This document shows, one piece after another, positions 22,027-30,318 of a stretch of 64,000 nt of DNA. Numbering within the stretch: position 1 is the first letter of the stretch; every line of letters begins with the position of its first letter. The stretch comes from a virus. Under the pieces are notes generated by a model that did no database searches, was not told where the DNA came from, and saw only the letters and a program-made list of their open reading frames with translations. The position numbers and the translations under genes were made by a program. The DNA lies in IMG/VR virus record IMGVR_UViG_3300025087_000053, positions 1 to 64,000 of that record. One strand, written 5' to 3'.

Positions 22027-22590
22027 TTAGTCTATATAATCTAGTCCTTCACCCCAAAAGTTCGGATTTTTTCTTTCCCATACAACAAAATAACCCGAAA
22101 GAACAGAAATATTATCTCTCTTAAAGACTTTGTATGGATGTCGCGTAGCAGCACTTATAGTTCCATATTTTGGTCTTGGCTTGGATTTTTGAAACTTCTT
22201 TCTCTTAGGAATCTGATTAAGAAAATTCATGCACCCGTCCAAGAACACACTTACGTCATATTCTGCAAGATATTCTTCAAGCATTTTCTCAAGTGGATAC
22301 AAATATCCTACAATTGCATACCACTTGTTTCCTCCTTTATCGTTGGAGCGAAAATTATCAAAGCTCAGCACCGTTGCGCTATATCTTGCTTTCTTCTTTT
22401 CTTCTGAACAGCTTAAAGAAAATCCTCTTTCTGGAATCTCCAAGAAGTCGCAAGGAATCAAAAACTTATTTGTCTCTTCAAAAGAATCCTCTTCTACTTG
22501 CTCTTCTTCCGGAAGGCTTATGGAAGATTCTCCAACGCCCAACTTCTCCATCTTCTGTAAGATATCAAGTGCCGATGTCTTTTGTGTCAT
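22027..22590 (-). CDS. hypothetical protein
   Basis: 187 residues. Acidic N-terminal region (EEEQVEEDSFEETNK), basic patch (KRKKFQKSKPRPKYG) and an aromatic C-terminus. It overlaps the end of 22565-23386 by 26 bases. No family recognised. Confidence 0.65.
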   Translation of the reverse strand: MTQKTSALDILQKMEKLGVGESSISLPEEEQVEEDSFEETNKFLIPCDFLEIPERGFSLSCSEEKKKARYSATVLSFDNFRSNDKGGNKWYAIVGYLYPLEKMLEEYLAEYDVSVFLDGCMNFLNQIPKRKKFQKSKPRPKYGTISAATRHPYKVFKRDNISVLSGYFVVWERKNPNFWGEGLDYID

Positions 22591-23386
22591 ATAGATATTT
22601 CTCTTTCACAACAAATTGCTTCTTTGTCTTGGGAGAAATCACCAGATAAGGTCGACTTCCCTTCGACACAGATTGAATTGTTTGATCTTTATTATCCAAA
22701 ACGATAACATCTTCTGTTGTAATCTTGGTTTTATCCTGCGAAGCGTAATACTTTCTGTTCTTATTAAAATTGTTCGGACGATAAACCCTAACTAACTGTC
22801 CCTCTTCAAACTTCGGAGGTTCAAGATAAACTCTCCACACTCTATTAGACCACTTGTTATGACAAATGTAAAGATAGTCTGAGTAGTTTTGCGGAGGACG
22901 AATAAAATATTTATTACTCGACGCATCCCAAAGTTGTGTTTTAGAGAAAATGCTTCTAGCGTTGGGATATTGAGCGCACAAACTCCAGTTTGCAGACTTG
23001 TTGCCAGCACCCAGCGAGAAATTATAATACCCTAAACAAGCTTCCCACCGTTCCTTACATCTTTCGGTGTTTTCTTCAAACCATTTAGAAAAGCCTTTAC
23101 CGCCAAAGCAATCATATACCTTTTCTCTTGAGAACAAATCGTTTGCCATTACACTAATAAACGAAAGTTGCCCAACGGAAAGAGTTGTGATTCTCGCTTT
23201 GCTAAGCAGATCAAGATAATAGCTTTGATATTTATTTTTCCAAATCTCCCAATGAGGAGACTTGTTTCCTTTTAGGTTTTCATTTAGAGTCTTCAAATAC
23301 TTAAGGTTTTGTTTTGTTACCTCATCCAAACTAGACGGATATTCCGGCTCAATTGGCATGTTCTTAAAAAGAATCGGATTAAACAT
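22565..23386 (-). CDS. hypothetical protein
   Basis: 273 residues with many Trp and Tyr (SPHWEIWKNKYQSYYLD, NKWSNRVWRVYLEPP). The C-terminal 80 residues look beta-rich (GQLVRVYRP, EDVIVLDNK, PYLVISPKTK), possibly an SH3-like barrel. Function unknown. Its start overlaps the stop of ankyrin gene C. Confidence 0.65.
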   Translation of the reverse strand: MFNPILFKNMPIEPEYPSSLDEVTKQNLKYLKTLNENLKGNKSPHWEIWKNKYQSYYLDLLSKARITTLSVGQLSFISVMANDLFSREKVYDCFGGKGFSKWFEENTERCKERWEACLGYYNFSLGAGNKSANWSLCAQYPNARSIFSKTQLWDASSNKYFIRPPQNYSDYLYICHNKWSNRVWRVYLEPPKFEEGQLVRVYRPNNFNKNRKYYASQDKTKITTEDVIVLDNKDQTIQSVSKGSRPYLVISPKTKKQFVVKEKYLYDTKDIGT

Positions 23387-24068
23387 GGCAACCCGCTTTC
23401 GACAACAGCTTCACAACTTCGTAGTGGCCTGCTTGCGAAGCCACTAGGAGGGCATAGTTGTTGTCGACCGTTGGATCAACCCTCTCGTCGGCAAGAAGAA
23501 TCCTCACGACCTCTGCATGTCCTTTTAACGAAGCCCATCGGATGGCACAATTGTATGAATCCGCTGGATCGACTCTCTTATCGGCAAGGAGAGCCTTCAC
23601 AACTTTACTGTGACCTTGCTTCGAAGCCCATCGGATGGCAGCGTTGCTATCGTCCGCTGGATTAGCCCTTTTGTCGGAAAGAAAAAGCTTCACAGCTTCA
23701 ACATAACCACTATACGAAACCTTTTGGAGTGCGCTGTTCGTTGGAACAACCCCGCAATCCAAAAGAGTTCTCCACGTCGACGCCTTCTTCAAAGACATCC
23801 GAGGACCAAGAAGAATCTTGTTTGCCTTCCACTTGCTCCCACCGGGGTCCTTATAAATCTGCAAATCCTTGTCGTTTGGGAACGTCACCTCTCGGATCCA
23901 CGGGCCATATCTAAGGAAATCGCAGATGTGCTTTTCGTCGGAGAAATACAAACCTCCGGGGTCACAACTTCCGCTAGGATTAAACGGCAAAATGTCGACG
24001 TTAAGACCCGTTTTATACTTCATTCCATAGTGGCGCTCGTTGTCGTGAAGAATCTTAAAGAACGGCAT
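23379..24068 (-). CDS. ankyrin-repeat protein with conserved N-terminal domain (copy C)
   Basis: 229 residues. Same N-terminal domain as copies A and B (MPFFKILHDNERHYG, GGLYFSDEKHIC, YGPWIREVTFPND) followed by four ankyrin repeats that are clearly more diverged (ASKQGHSKVVKALL, ASLKGHAEVVRILL). It is probably the oldest copy, with A and B derived later or homogenised. Own promoter at 24104-24132. Confidence 0.85.
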   Translation of the reverse strand: MPFFKILHDNERHYGMKYKTGLNVDILPFNPSGSCDPGGLYFSDEKHICDFLRYGPWIREVTFPNDKDLQIYKDPGGSKWKANKILLGPRMSLKKASTWRTLLDCGVVPTNSALQKVSYSGYVEAVKLFLSDKRANPADDSNAAIRWASKQGHSKVVKALLADKRVDPADSYNCAIRWASLKGHAEVVRILLADERVDPTVDNNYALLVASQAGHYEVVKLLSKAGCHV

Positions 24069-24103
24069 GGCGATATCCTTTGGTAAAAGCTAAATTCTTG
24101 CCG

Positions 24104-24132
24104 AGGATAACAAAAACAAAAGAGGATGTCAA
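24104..24132 (-). promoter_or_regulatory. sigma70-type promoter of ankyrin gene C
   Basis: Minus strand TTGACA, 17 bases, TATCCT, upstream of ATG 24068. Confidence 0.75.
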
Positions 24133-24135
24133 TAG

Positions 24136-25737
24136 CTATTTTTTAACGAGAACACAACTTAGCGTAATTAACATGGAGGCGGCGCTAAGAGCGTTGAGAA
24201 GCGCAAACACTTCTACTTTCGTAGGATCAAGAATCCCGGCCCCAATCATATCAGGTACAAAACCTCTTGTCAAGAAATTATACCCTTTCCATAAACTTTT
24301 GTTTTTATTTCTTTTATTTCTCTTTAGCACCTCTGAAGAAAGAGAATCAAAGCTAACGCCAGAATTGCCACAAAGCTTTCTGAATGGAGAAGATAGGGCA
24401 TTTTTAATGATTTGAGCACCATGTTTTTGTTCCTCTGTTTTAAAATCGCACATCTTTAAAGATTCGGATTGAAGCAGCAAGGGGATGCCTCCACCAGGAA
24501 GATACCCATGTTCTAGAGAAGACTTAACCGCCTCTAAAGAGTCCTGAACTCTGTGCGTTTTTTCTATTGCTTCTGCTTCTGTATACCCTCCAACACGTAT
24601 AACCGCAGCTCCAGAAGAAAGTCTAGAAATTCTTCCTTCAAGAATCTTTTGTTTTATTTCGCTCTCTTCTCGGCGAAGCTCTTCTTTTAATTCTTCTGTC
24701 TTGGCAAGTATCTTTGCTTGCTCTCCTCCTCCACCAACGAAAGTAGAAACATTTTTATAAATCTCTACTGATTTGACTCGACCAAGATGTACCATTCTGG
24801 TTTTTTCTAAAGTCAGCATCGCACTATCATAAGGAGAAATAAACTCTGCTCCAGTGACAAGAGCCAAATCTTTAAGTATCTCTTTTCTTTCTTCACCAAA
24901 AGCGGGAGGACTTACCACCGCAATTTTCATTGTGTTGTTGATTGCGTTTAATATAACAGCCGATAAAGCCTGACCCTCCACCTCTTCCGCGATAATTACC
25001 AAAGGCTTTCCTTCTTTTGCTGCCATGGTCAGAATACCCATTATTTGCTCAACAAAAGAAACTCTCTGATCTGTTACCAACACCAATGCGTCGTTATATC
25101 TTACGGAATTTGTTCTATGGTCGTTTACAAGCGCCGAAGAAACATAGCCTGAGTTAAATCGAAATCCGTCGATATATTCAACAACGGTATCAAAAGACTT
25201 CGACATTTCAACCACAATTGAGCCATCTTTCCCTATGTTTGAAACAACATCCTCTATTAGATTCCCAATAACTTCGTCGCCATTTGCAGAAATTGTCGCA
25301 ATACTTTTAATTTGTTCTGTTGAGTCAACCTTGAGAGAACTCTTTTTCAATTCTTCTACAACTTTTTCTACAGCTTTTTCCATTCCCACTTTAAGTTCGT
25401 TGGGATTGTCGCCAAGATCAAGATATTTCAAAGAAGAGAAAAAGATATTCGCGGCCAACACAATACTTGTCGTAGTTCCATCACCTGCGTTGATGTTTGT
25501 GGAAATTGCAGCTTGCTTTAATATTTGTACTATGGCATTTATAATCGGGTCATCTGATTCAACAAACTTCGCAACAGTTACACCGTCTTTCGTTTGGACG
25601 GGCGAACCATCTCCGCTCTTTAAAAGAACCGTTTTACCAGCAGGACCCATTGTTGACGATACAGGAAAATAAATAAGTTCTATCGCCTTTAGAACTTTTT
25701 CTCTAAGCTCACGAGAATCCATTTCATGAAAATTCAT
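24136..25737 (-). CDS. GroEL-like chaperonin
   Basis: 533 residues from ATG 25737 (ribosome-binding site AGAGGTTTGAGA; an in-frame TTG lies two codons upstream). Chaperonin hallmarks: TMGPAGKTVLL, TKDGVTVAK, the ATP-binding NAGDGTTTS, and the ATPase Asp in VQDSLEAVKSSLEHGYLPGGG. The GGM tail of bacterial GroEL is missing. Phage-encoded chaperonins fold capsid or other virion proteins and may act without or with their own co-chaperonin; a GroES-like gene is present at 36280-36552. Follows the amidase gene directly. Confidence 0.93.
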   Translation of the reverse strand: MNFHEMDSRELREKVLKAIELIYFPVSSTMGPAGKTVLLKSGDGSPVQTKDGVTVAKFVESDDPIINAIVQILKQAAISTNINAGDGTTTSIVLAANIFFSSLKYLDLGDNPNELKVGMEKAVEKVVEELKKSSLKVDSTEQIKSIATISANGDEVIGNLIEDVVSNIGKDGSIVVEMSKSFDTVVEYIDGFRFNSGYVSSALVNDHRTNSVRYNDALVLVTDQRVSFVEQIMGILTMAAKEGKPLVIIAEEVEGQALSAVILNAINNTMKIAVVSPPAFGEERKEILKDLALVTGAEFISPYDSAMLTLEKTRMVHLGRVKSVEIYKNVSTFVGGGGEQAKILAKTEELKEELRREESEIKQKILEGRISRLSSGAAVIRVGGYTEAEAIEKTHRVQDSLEAVKSSLEHGYLPGGGIPLLLQSESLKMCDFKTEEQKHGAQIIKNALSSPFRKLCGNSGVSFDSLSSEVLKRNKRNKNKSLWKGYNFLTRGFVPDMIGAGILDPTKVEVFALLNALSAASMLITLSCVLVKK

Positions 25738-25739
25738 TC

Positions 25740-26501
25740 TCAAACCTCTTTCAACAGTTGTTCAATATCTAAAGCTCCATAACAATCCTGTTTTTCTCTA
25801 TTGATATGATAATGATGAATAAACCCCTTACAAGAGTTATGGATAAATGTTGCTTTATTCCCATTCAAAGTCTGCAAAGGAAGATGAAAGAAAAGATGAA
25901 AAGCCTTCCAAAGCTCTTTTAAAGCCTCTAGTTGTATTGGATAAAATCCTAATATCTTCCCAAGTTTAACACCATTCACTCTATCCTGGGTTTCTATAAT
26001 CGGTCGTGCTCCAAATCCATTCTTCTCATACCAATCTTGGTATTTTAGTTCTACAGCGTTTGTTATTTCAACTCCAACGCTTTTTGCATTATAGGGCTTT
26101 GCGTGCTGAGCAATGTCCGCAATGTCACACATTTGATATATCGTTCCATCGTTGTCAATAGAAAAATGAACACTCAATCCTCTATGTTCCAATACAGAAT
26201 AGCAATCTCGCGAGGACAAACAAGCATCCCAATGGTTAACAAATAAATTAATCTCTCTGGTCCCCTTAACACTTACTACATTCTTATTCCTCATTCCTCC
26301 TGGCTCTGTGAAGTCGACAACAGGCCAGGCAATGGGGACTGAAGCTGTTCTCCGATAGATAAGAAAATTTTCCTCTTTTAAACTAGGCTTCTGGGGCACA
26401 TAGGTTATGCCTTTCTCCAGATTATAGTTGGAAATATTCTCTCTCGCGAGAGCTGAGAGGTCTTCTTTGGTTTTTGTCATCGCATTCGAGATTTGAACCA
26501 T
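25740..26501 (-). CDS. N-acetylmuramoyl-L-alanine amidase (endolysin-type)
   Basis: Amidase_2 (T7 lysozyme/PGRP) fold: NLFVNHWDACLSS, VHFSIDNDGTIYQM, DIAQHAKPYNAKSVGVEITN and a C-terminal HHYHINREKQDCYG provide zinc-ligand His/Cys positions. Cleaves peptidoglycan cross-bridges for lysis. The original start is probably ATG 26480 (246 residues), but a TnpB element ends 5 bases upstream. The element's terminal repeat supplies AAGGAG and an in-frame ATG at 26501. In this copy the repeat reads GTT CAA instead of GTT TAA, which keeps the frame open (MVQISNAMTK...). No other signal for export was seen. Confidence 0.88.
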   Translation of the reverse strand: MVQISNAMTKTKEDLSALARENISNYNLEKGITYVPQKPSLKEENFLIYRRTASVPIAWPVVDFTEPGGMRNKNVVSVKGTREINLFVNHWDACLSSRDCYSVLEHRGLSVHFSIDNDGTIYQMCDIADIAQHAKPYNAKSVGVEITNAVELKYQDWYEKNGFGARPIIETQDRVNGVKLGKILGFYPIQLEALKELWKAFHLFFHLPLQTLNGNKATFIHNSCKGFIHHYHINREKQDCYGALDIEQLLKEV

Positions 26502-27870
26502 GAACTCCTTAGTTAACATGGGTTTAAATCTTCTCCTCCTGTTAAAAAGAATGAATTTGAAAAAAAGTCAACATATTTCACTTCGTGTGCTATAATTATA
26601 GTGTGCCGAAACATCATTCTACAACTTCCGAAAATAACCTCCCCACAACTATCCTCGGCCAACGCATTCGGCTGGATCTTAATAACGTCCAAACATCTTT
26701 TTTTGAACGATGCGCCGGTGCTTCCCGTTTCGTCTACAACTGGGGATTGGACCGCTGGAAAGCTCAGTACGAGGCTGGTGGAAAACCGTCGTGGGTTAGT
26801 CTTAGCTCTGAACTGAATGCCTGTAAAACTACCGAATTTCCCTGGATGATCAAGCTGCCGTGGGCTGTTCCCTCTACGGCGCTGTCCAACCTCGGCAATG
26901 CTTTCTCCAACTTCTTTCGTCGTGTTAAATCTGGCCAAAAGCCCGGTTATCCCCGTTTCAAGTCGAAGAAACGGAACAAAGCAGCCTTTGCCATCGAGGG
27001 CCGAGCCCTTCGTTTTGACGGCCGAAGAGTTAAAATTCCCAAACTCGGCTGGGTCCGCACCCGACAAGAGATAAGATTCCCCGGCAAAATCTTGTCCGCT
27101 CACTTTACGAAACATGCCGGTCATTGGTACGTCTCGATTCAAGTTCAAGTCTCCGACTCCTGGTCTTATCCTCACCGCTGCGAAACCCAAGAAACGGTTG
27201 GAGTGGACCTCGGACTTCGAGACCTTGCCGTGTTTTCCACTGGAGAACGGGTCGAGGCTCCACGCATTCTGCGTGCTCATGAAACCCGACTGCGACGACT
27301 CAACAAGGAAATGTCTCGTCGCGTCATAGGAGGAAGAAATTGGCAGAAGACTAAAACGAAGCTTAGTCGGCTGCATGAACGGATTTCCAACATCCGCAAA
27401 GACGTAACGCATAAGCTTACCGCTCGGCTGGTCCGAGACTTCCGTCGGATTGGAATCGAGGACTTGAACGTCAAGGGAATGATGGCAAATCACCATCTTA
27501 CCAAGTCGATTGCGGATGCTTCCCTGTCGGAAATTAGGCGTCAGCTCACGTATAAGGCTCCGCTTGCCGGCAGCGAAATCGTTGTTGCAGACCGCTGGTT
27601 CCCCTCTTCCAAGCTGTGTTCCGACTGCAGAACAAGACGAGAAGAGCCGTTGCCTTTGTCTGTCCGAGAATGGGTTTGCGAAGCCTGCGGGGTTGTCCAC
27701 GACCGAGACATCAACGCAGCCATTAATCTTAGAACCGCCGCCCTGGCGGGGATAGCCTGCTGTCAAGAAAGCTCTGGTTCTGGCCTTACGGCCAGAACGA
27801 AACTCTCTCATGGGCAGGAATCGAGCAGCCGTGTTAACTAAGAAGTTCATAGTTTAAGTCTCGAAGGGGA
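26485..27870 (+). mobile_element. TnpB element, full-length copy 2
   Basis: About 1.39 kb, ends TTCGAGATTTGAACC (left) and GTTTAAGTCTCGAAGGGGA (right), with about 25-30 bp of inverted similarity between the two ends. Inserted between the ClpP-like gene stop (27882) and the amidase start. Contains one intact tnpB. Very similar to copy 1. Confidence 0.85.
26603..27841 (+). CDS. tnpB: TnpB RNA-guided nuclease, copy 2
   Basis: 412 residues from GTG 26603, seven bases after a TATAAT box (leaderless, as in copy 1). RuvC-I GVDLGLRDLAV, RuvC-II GIEDLNVKGM, zinc finger CSDC...CEAC and RuvC-III HDRDINAAINL are intact. The last 35 codons overlap the two right-end hairpins expected to form the guide RNA scaffold. 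The long antisense frame 26513-27850 is not a gene. Confidence 0.92.
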   Translation: MPKHHSTTSENNLPTTILGQRIRLDLNNVQTSFFERCAGASRFVYNWGLDRWKAQYEAGGKPSWVSLSSELNACKTTEFPWMIKLPWAVPSTALSNLGNAFSNFFRRVKSGQKPGYPRFKSKKRNKAAFAIEGRALRFDGRRVKIPKLGWVRTRQEIRFPGKILSAHFTKHAGHWYVSIQVQVSDSWSYPHRCETQETVGVDLGLRDLAVFSTGERVEAPRILRAHETRLRRLNKEMSRRVIGGRNWQKTKTKLSRLHERISNIRKDVTHKLTARLVRDFRRIGIEDLNVKGMMANHHLTKSIADASLSEIRRQLTYKAPLAGSEIVVADRWFPSSKLCSDCRTRREEPLPLSVREWVCEACGVVHDRDINAAINLRTAALAGIACCQESSGSGLTARTKLSHGQESSSRVN

Positions 27871-27881
27871 TGTCTAGCCCC

Positions 27882-28559
27882 TTAAATAATCTCGTCGATT
27901 ATCCCATACTCAAGAGCTTTTTGTGCAGAGAAGTAGTGGTTTCTCACCTTAAGAAACTTTTTTAAGTCTCTCTCGGTAAGCTTTGAATTTTCCAGAAGAA
28001 TTCTGCAATAGGTATCTTGCAAAACAGTAATTTCTGCAGAATGTTCTTTCATTGCCGGGTATGAACCTTCAAAAGAGGCGATTACATTATGAATCATAAA
28101 TCTACAGTTTTCAGTAGCTCTTCTCTTTGTACCGCCAATTAAAAGTATTGTAGCAGCAGATTGACATGTGCCAATAGCAGTAGTGATTATTTCAAATCCC
28201 TGTCTCTTTATGATCTGCATCATGTCATAAACACCCAAAGTTCCCTCCACTATCCCACCCGTAGAAGAAACTAAAATCTCAAAAGGCTCTTTTACTACTT
28301 CTTCTTCTCCGGTTTCTTCGTTTTTGTAAAGATATAGACCTTTTGCTGCGAGGGAAAGCATTTGAAACGTTGCGCTAGCACAAACGTCTTCTGTTATCTG
28401 TCCGTATACACCAACAACTCTTAAAGGATTAGAGTCTTCCGGAGAAACAAAAAGTCCCTTATCCTCATCATCCTCGCCCTGCTCACAATGGTCGCATAGC
28501 TTAGTATAAACCTTTTTATTTACTTCGCATACACTACGAAGTTTATTTGAATTTTTCAT
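27882..28559 (-). CDS. ClpP-like serine protease
   Basis: 225 residues from ATG 28559 (ribosome-binding site CGGAGAATTC). ClpP fold: ILVSSTGGIVEGTLGVYDMM, catalytic Ser134 in GTCQSAAT, His157 in CRFMIHN. At the position of the third triad residue (ERD in ClpP) it reads VRN, so Asp is replaced by Asn, as known in some ClpP paralogues. It has an N-terminal extension with a CDHC pair. Just upstream is an acidic, Pro-rich protein that resembles scaffold or prohead-core proteins, so the protease may process the prohead rather than act with a Clp ATPase (inference). A 7-bp hairpin (TTCGGTC/GACCGAA) precedes its ribosome-binding site. Confidence 0.88.
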   Translation of the reverse strand: MKNSNKLRSVCEVNKKVYTKLCDHCEQGEDDEDKGLFVSPEDSNPLRVVGVYGQITEDVCASATFQMLSLAAKGLYLYKNEETGEEEVVKEPFEILVSSTGGIVEGTLGVYDMMQIIKRQGFEIITTAIGTCQSAATILLIGGTKRRATENCRFMIHNVIASFEGSYPAMKEHSAEITVLQDTYCRILLENSKLTERDLKKFLKVRNHYFSAQKALEYGIIDEII

Positions 28560-28606
28560 GAATTCTCCGGGTTCGGTCATACAGACCGAAGGGGTTATTT
28601 TTTATT

Positions 28607-29305
28607 TCACTTAGTCTTGGAAGATTTGCGAGACTTCGCTTCTTTGACGGCAGAACGAAGCTTTGAAACCACTCTGCGATAAACCTCGTTAATAACCTCT
28701 TCGGAAACCTCTCCTTCAGTAACAGGAGCGTCTTCTTCGGTCACAACTTCGGCGCCAGCAGCAGCAGGAGGTGCTTCGGCTTCTTTAATCTTGCCCTTTT
28801 GAACCATTTTGCCTTTGCCAAGCTTTTCTTGCATCACAGGAGGCTCTTCCTCTTCTTCCGCTTCGGGAGCCGGGGGCAGGCCACCTTCGCCACCTTCGGG
28901 AGCCGGGGGAGGCATCTCGCCGCCTTCGCCACCTTCCATTTCGCCACCTGCGCCACCGTCTACTTGGACATTAACATTCGCTCCAGACTTAGCAGAAATA
29001 ACGTCTGCGATGTCTTGGATTAGTTCTGCTACGGCCTCTTCGGGCAGACCAGCAAGAGCGCTGTCTTCTACAGGAGCGCCTTCCTCGGGCGGCATATCGG
29101 AGGGCATGTCACCTGCGGGAGCGGGCGGAGGAGGCTCGGCACCGGCATCAACTGGGGGCATATCGCCACCTTCGGGCGCGCCTTCCTCGTCCTCTTCGTC
29201 CTCTTCTTTCAGACGAGCCAGAAAGCCTTCAGTCAGTTTCTCTTGACCAGCCAGACGCATGAATCTAATAGTTTCATCTCTTTCCAAAAGTAGCTTTTTA
29301 GCCAT
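28607..29305 (-). CDS. acidic low-complexity protein, scaffold-like
   Basis: 232 residues. The N-terminal 32 residues are ordered (ERDETIRFMRLAGQEKLTEGF). A long Glu/Pro/Gly/Ala stretch follows, repeated as GGEGG-MPPP-APE units. The C-terminus is helical and basic (EEVINEVYRRVVSKLRSAVK). Composition and position next to a protease suggest a prohead core or scaffold protein, but no family signature is visible. GC-rich relative to the phage average because of the Pro/Gly/Ala codons. Confidence 0.6.
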   Translation of the reverse strand: MAKKLLLERDETIRFMRLAGQEKLTEGFLARLKEEDEEDEEGAPEGGDMPPVDAGAEPPPPAPAGDMPSDMPPEEGAPVEDSALAGLPEEAVAELIQDIADVISAKSGANVNVQVDGGAGGEMEGGEGGEMPPPAPEGGEGGLPPAPEAEEEEEPPVMQEKLGKGKMVQKGKIKEAEAPPAAAGAEVVTEEDAPVTEGEVSEEVINEVYRRVVSKLRSAVKEAKSRKSSKTK

Positions 29306-29364
29306 TTTTCAATCTCCTTGATAACAATTCTTACGCCACTCGGCGGTTTCATTATTAAATAGTA

Positions 29365-29661
29365 TCAAAATTGACGAAACTCTTTGAAATCTCGTTTTTT
29401 TCTTAATTTTAAGTACGACCTATCCAAAATCCTAGATATTGCAGTATAATGAATTCCTAATCTTTTTGATATCTGTTGCAAAGTCATAGGCCCGTTTTCA
29501 TTTATCGAAAAATAAGTACAGTTATATTCTTCTGGAAATTCTATCCACATCCTACAACTTTCAGAAGAACACGGACACTCTTCGGAATGACACTTTTGTA
29601 CACATTCTGGTAAATCCCTTAAATTATTGATCTTTTTCCTCGTCTGCATCATCATTTTCAT
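29365..29661 (-). CDS. sigma70 region-4-like helix-turn-helix protein
   Basis: 98 residues. The C-terminal half PMTLQQISKRLGIHYTAISR-ILDRSYLKLRKK matches the region 4.2 pattern of sigma70 factors (TLeEIa.rLGit...VrqIl..aL.kLR). The N-terminal half has six Cys (CVQKC, CPCSS, CRMW) likely binding zinc. Proteins of this type occur in other large phages and may be small sigma or anti-sigma-like regulators of late transcription; function here is not shown. Overlaps 29624-30316 at its start. Confidence 0.7.
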   Translation of the reverse strand: MKMMMQTRKKINNLRDLPECVQKCHSEECPCSSESCRMWIEFPEEYNCTYFSINENGPMTLQQISKRLGIHYTAISRILDRSYLKLRKKRDFKEFRQF

Positions 29662-30316
29662 CCGCCTTTTCTAAGTCTTCTAAAGTCAAAGAAGCAACCT
29701 CTTCGTCCTCTTCGAAGTCTTTTAGTAATTCATCAAAATTTAAATAATCTTCTACTTTATCTTCATAAACAGTAGGAAAAGAATCGTCCACTTCGTCTTC
29801 TTGCTGTATGTTTCCAACCAAATAATTGACTACCTCTTTTCTTTTTTCCAGTTGTTCTTCTATTTCCTTTAATTTTCTTTCGTTTGGATAAAACACGTCT
29901 GGGTGTCTGTAATTATAAATCTTACGAAAAGGGTTTTTATTTTTAGTAAGAACACCCTTTCTAATAGAAGGCAAATCAAAGAAGTTCCCTCTTCTCGTAT
30001 AGCTCTGACTATATTTCTTTGTAGCGTAATCTCTTAGAAACTTAATAAACTCAATGTCTTCTTCTATAATTAAGTCCATCACCGTAAGCCAAACCCAATT
30101 ATGAGACAAGTCTAATCTGTCAAGAGAAAGAAAAAACCTTACAAACTTCTGAAAGGAAACGGCTATTCCCGGAACTCTTGTATCCATATACATGAAATCG
30201 TCATGTATAAAGTTGTTAGGGTCTCTTTCTTTTTCTCTTCGAGAATAATAAGCGTTGGAACTTTCTTTTCTGCGTCTTATTACCTCATCGACAAATAATT
30301 GATATCTTTTGGGCAT
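29624..30316 (-). CDS. hypothetical protein with acidic tail
   Basis: 230 residues. Basic, aromatic first half (SSNAYYSRREKERD, KKYSQSYTRRGNFF), coiled-coil-like middle (RKLKEIEEQLEKRKEVVN), and a very acidic last 60 residues. Located between the polymerase and the sigma-like gene, three bases from the DnaE C-fragment. Function unknown. Confidence 0.65.
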   Translation of the reverse strand: MPKRYQLFVDEVIRRRKESSNAYYSRREKERDPNNFIHDDFMYMDTRVPGIAVSFQKFVRFFLSLDRLDLSHNWVWLTVMDLIIEEDIEFIKFLRDYATKKYSQSYTRRGNFFDLPSIRKGVLTKNKNPFRKIYNYRHPDVFYPNERKLKEIEEQLEKRKEVVNYLVGNIQQEDEVDDSFPTVYEDKVEDYLNFDELLKDFEEDEEVASLTLEDLEKADENDDADEEKDQ

Positions 30317-30318
30317 AG

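Noticed and set aside
26485-26505. tRNA T-arm at the ends of TnpB elements (GGTTYAARTC)
   Set aside because: The flanking bases do not form the T-stem; similarity is limited to the loop consensus.
28809-29246. Plus-strand Ser/Pro-rich frame
   Set aside because: Antisense of the acidic low-complexity protein; composition is a by-product of Glu/Pro/Gly codons.
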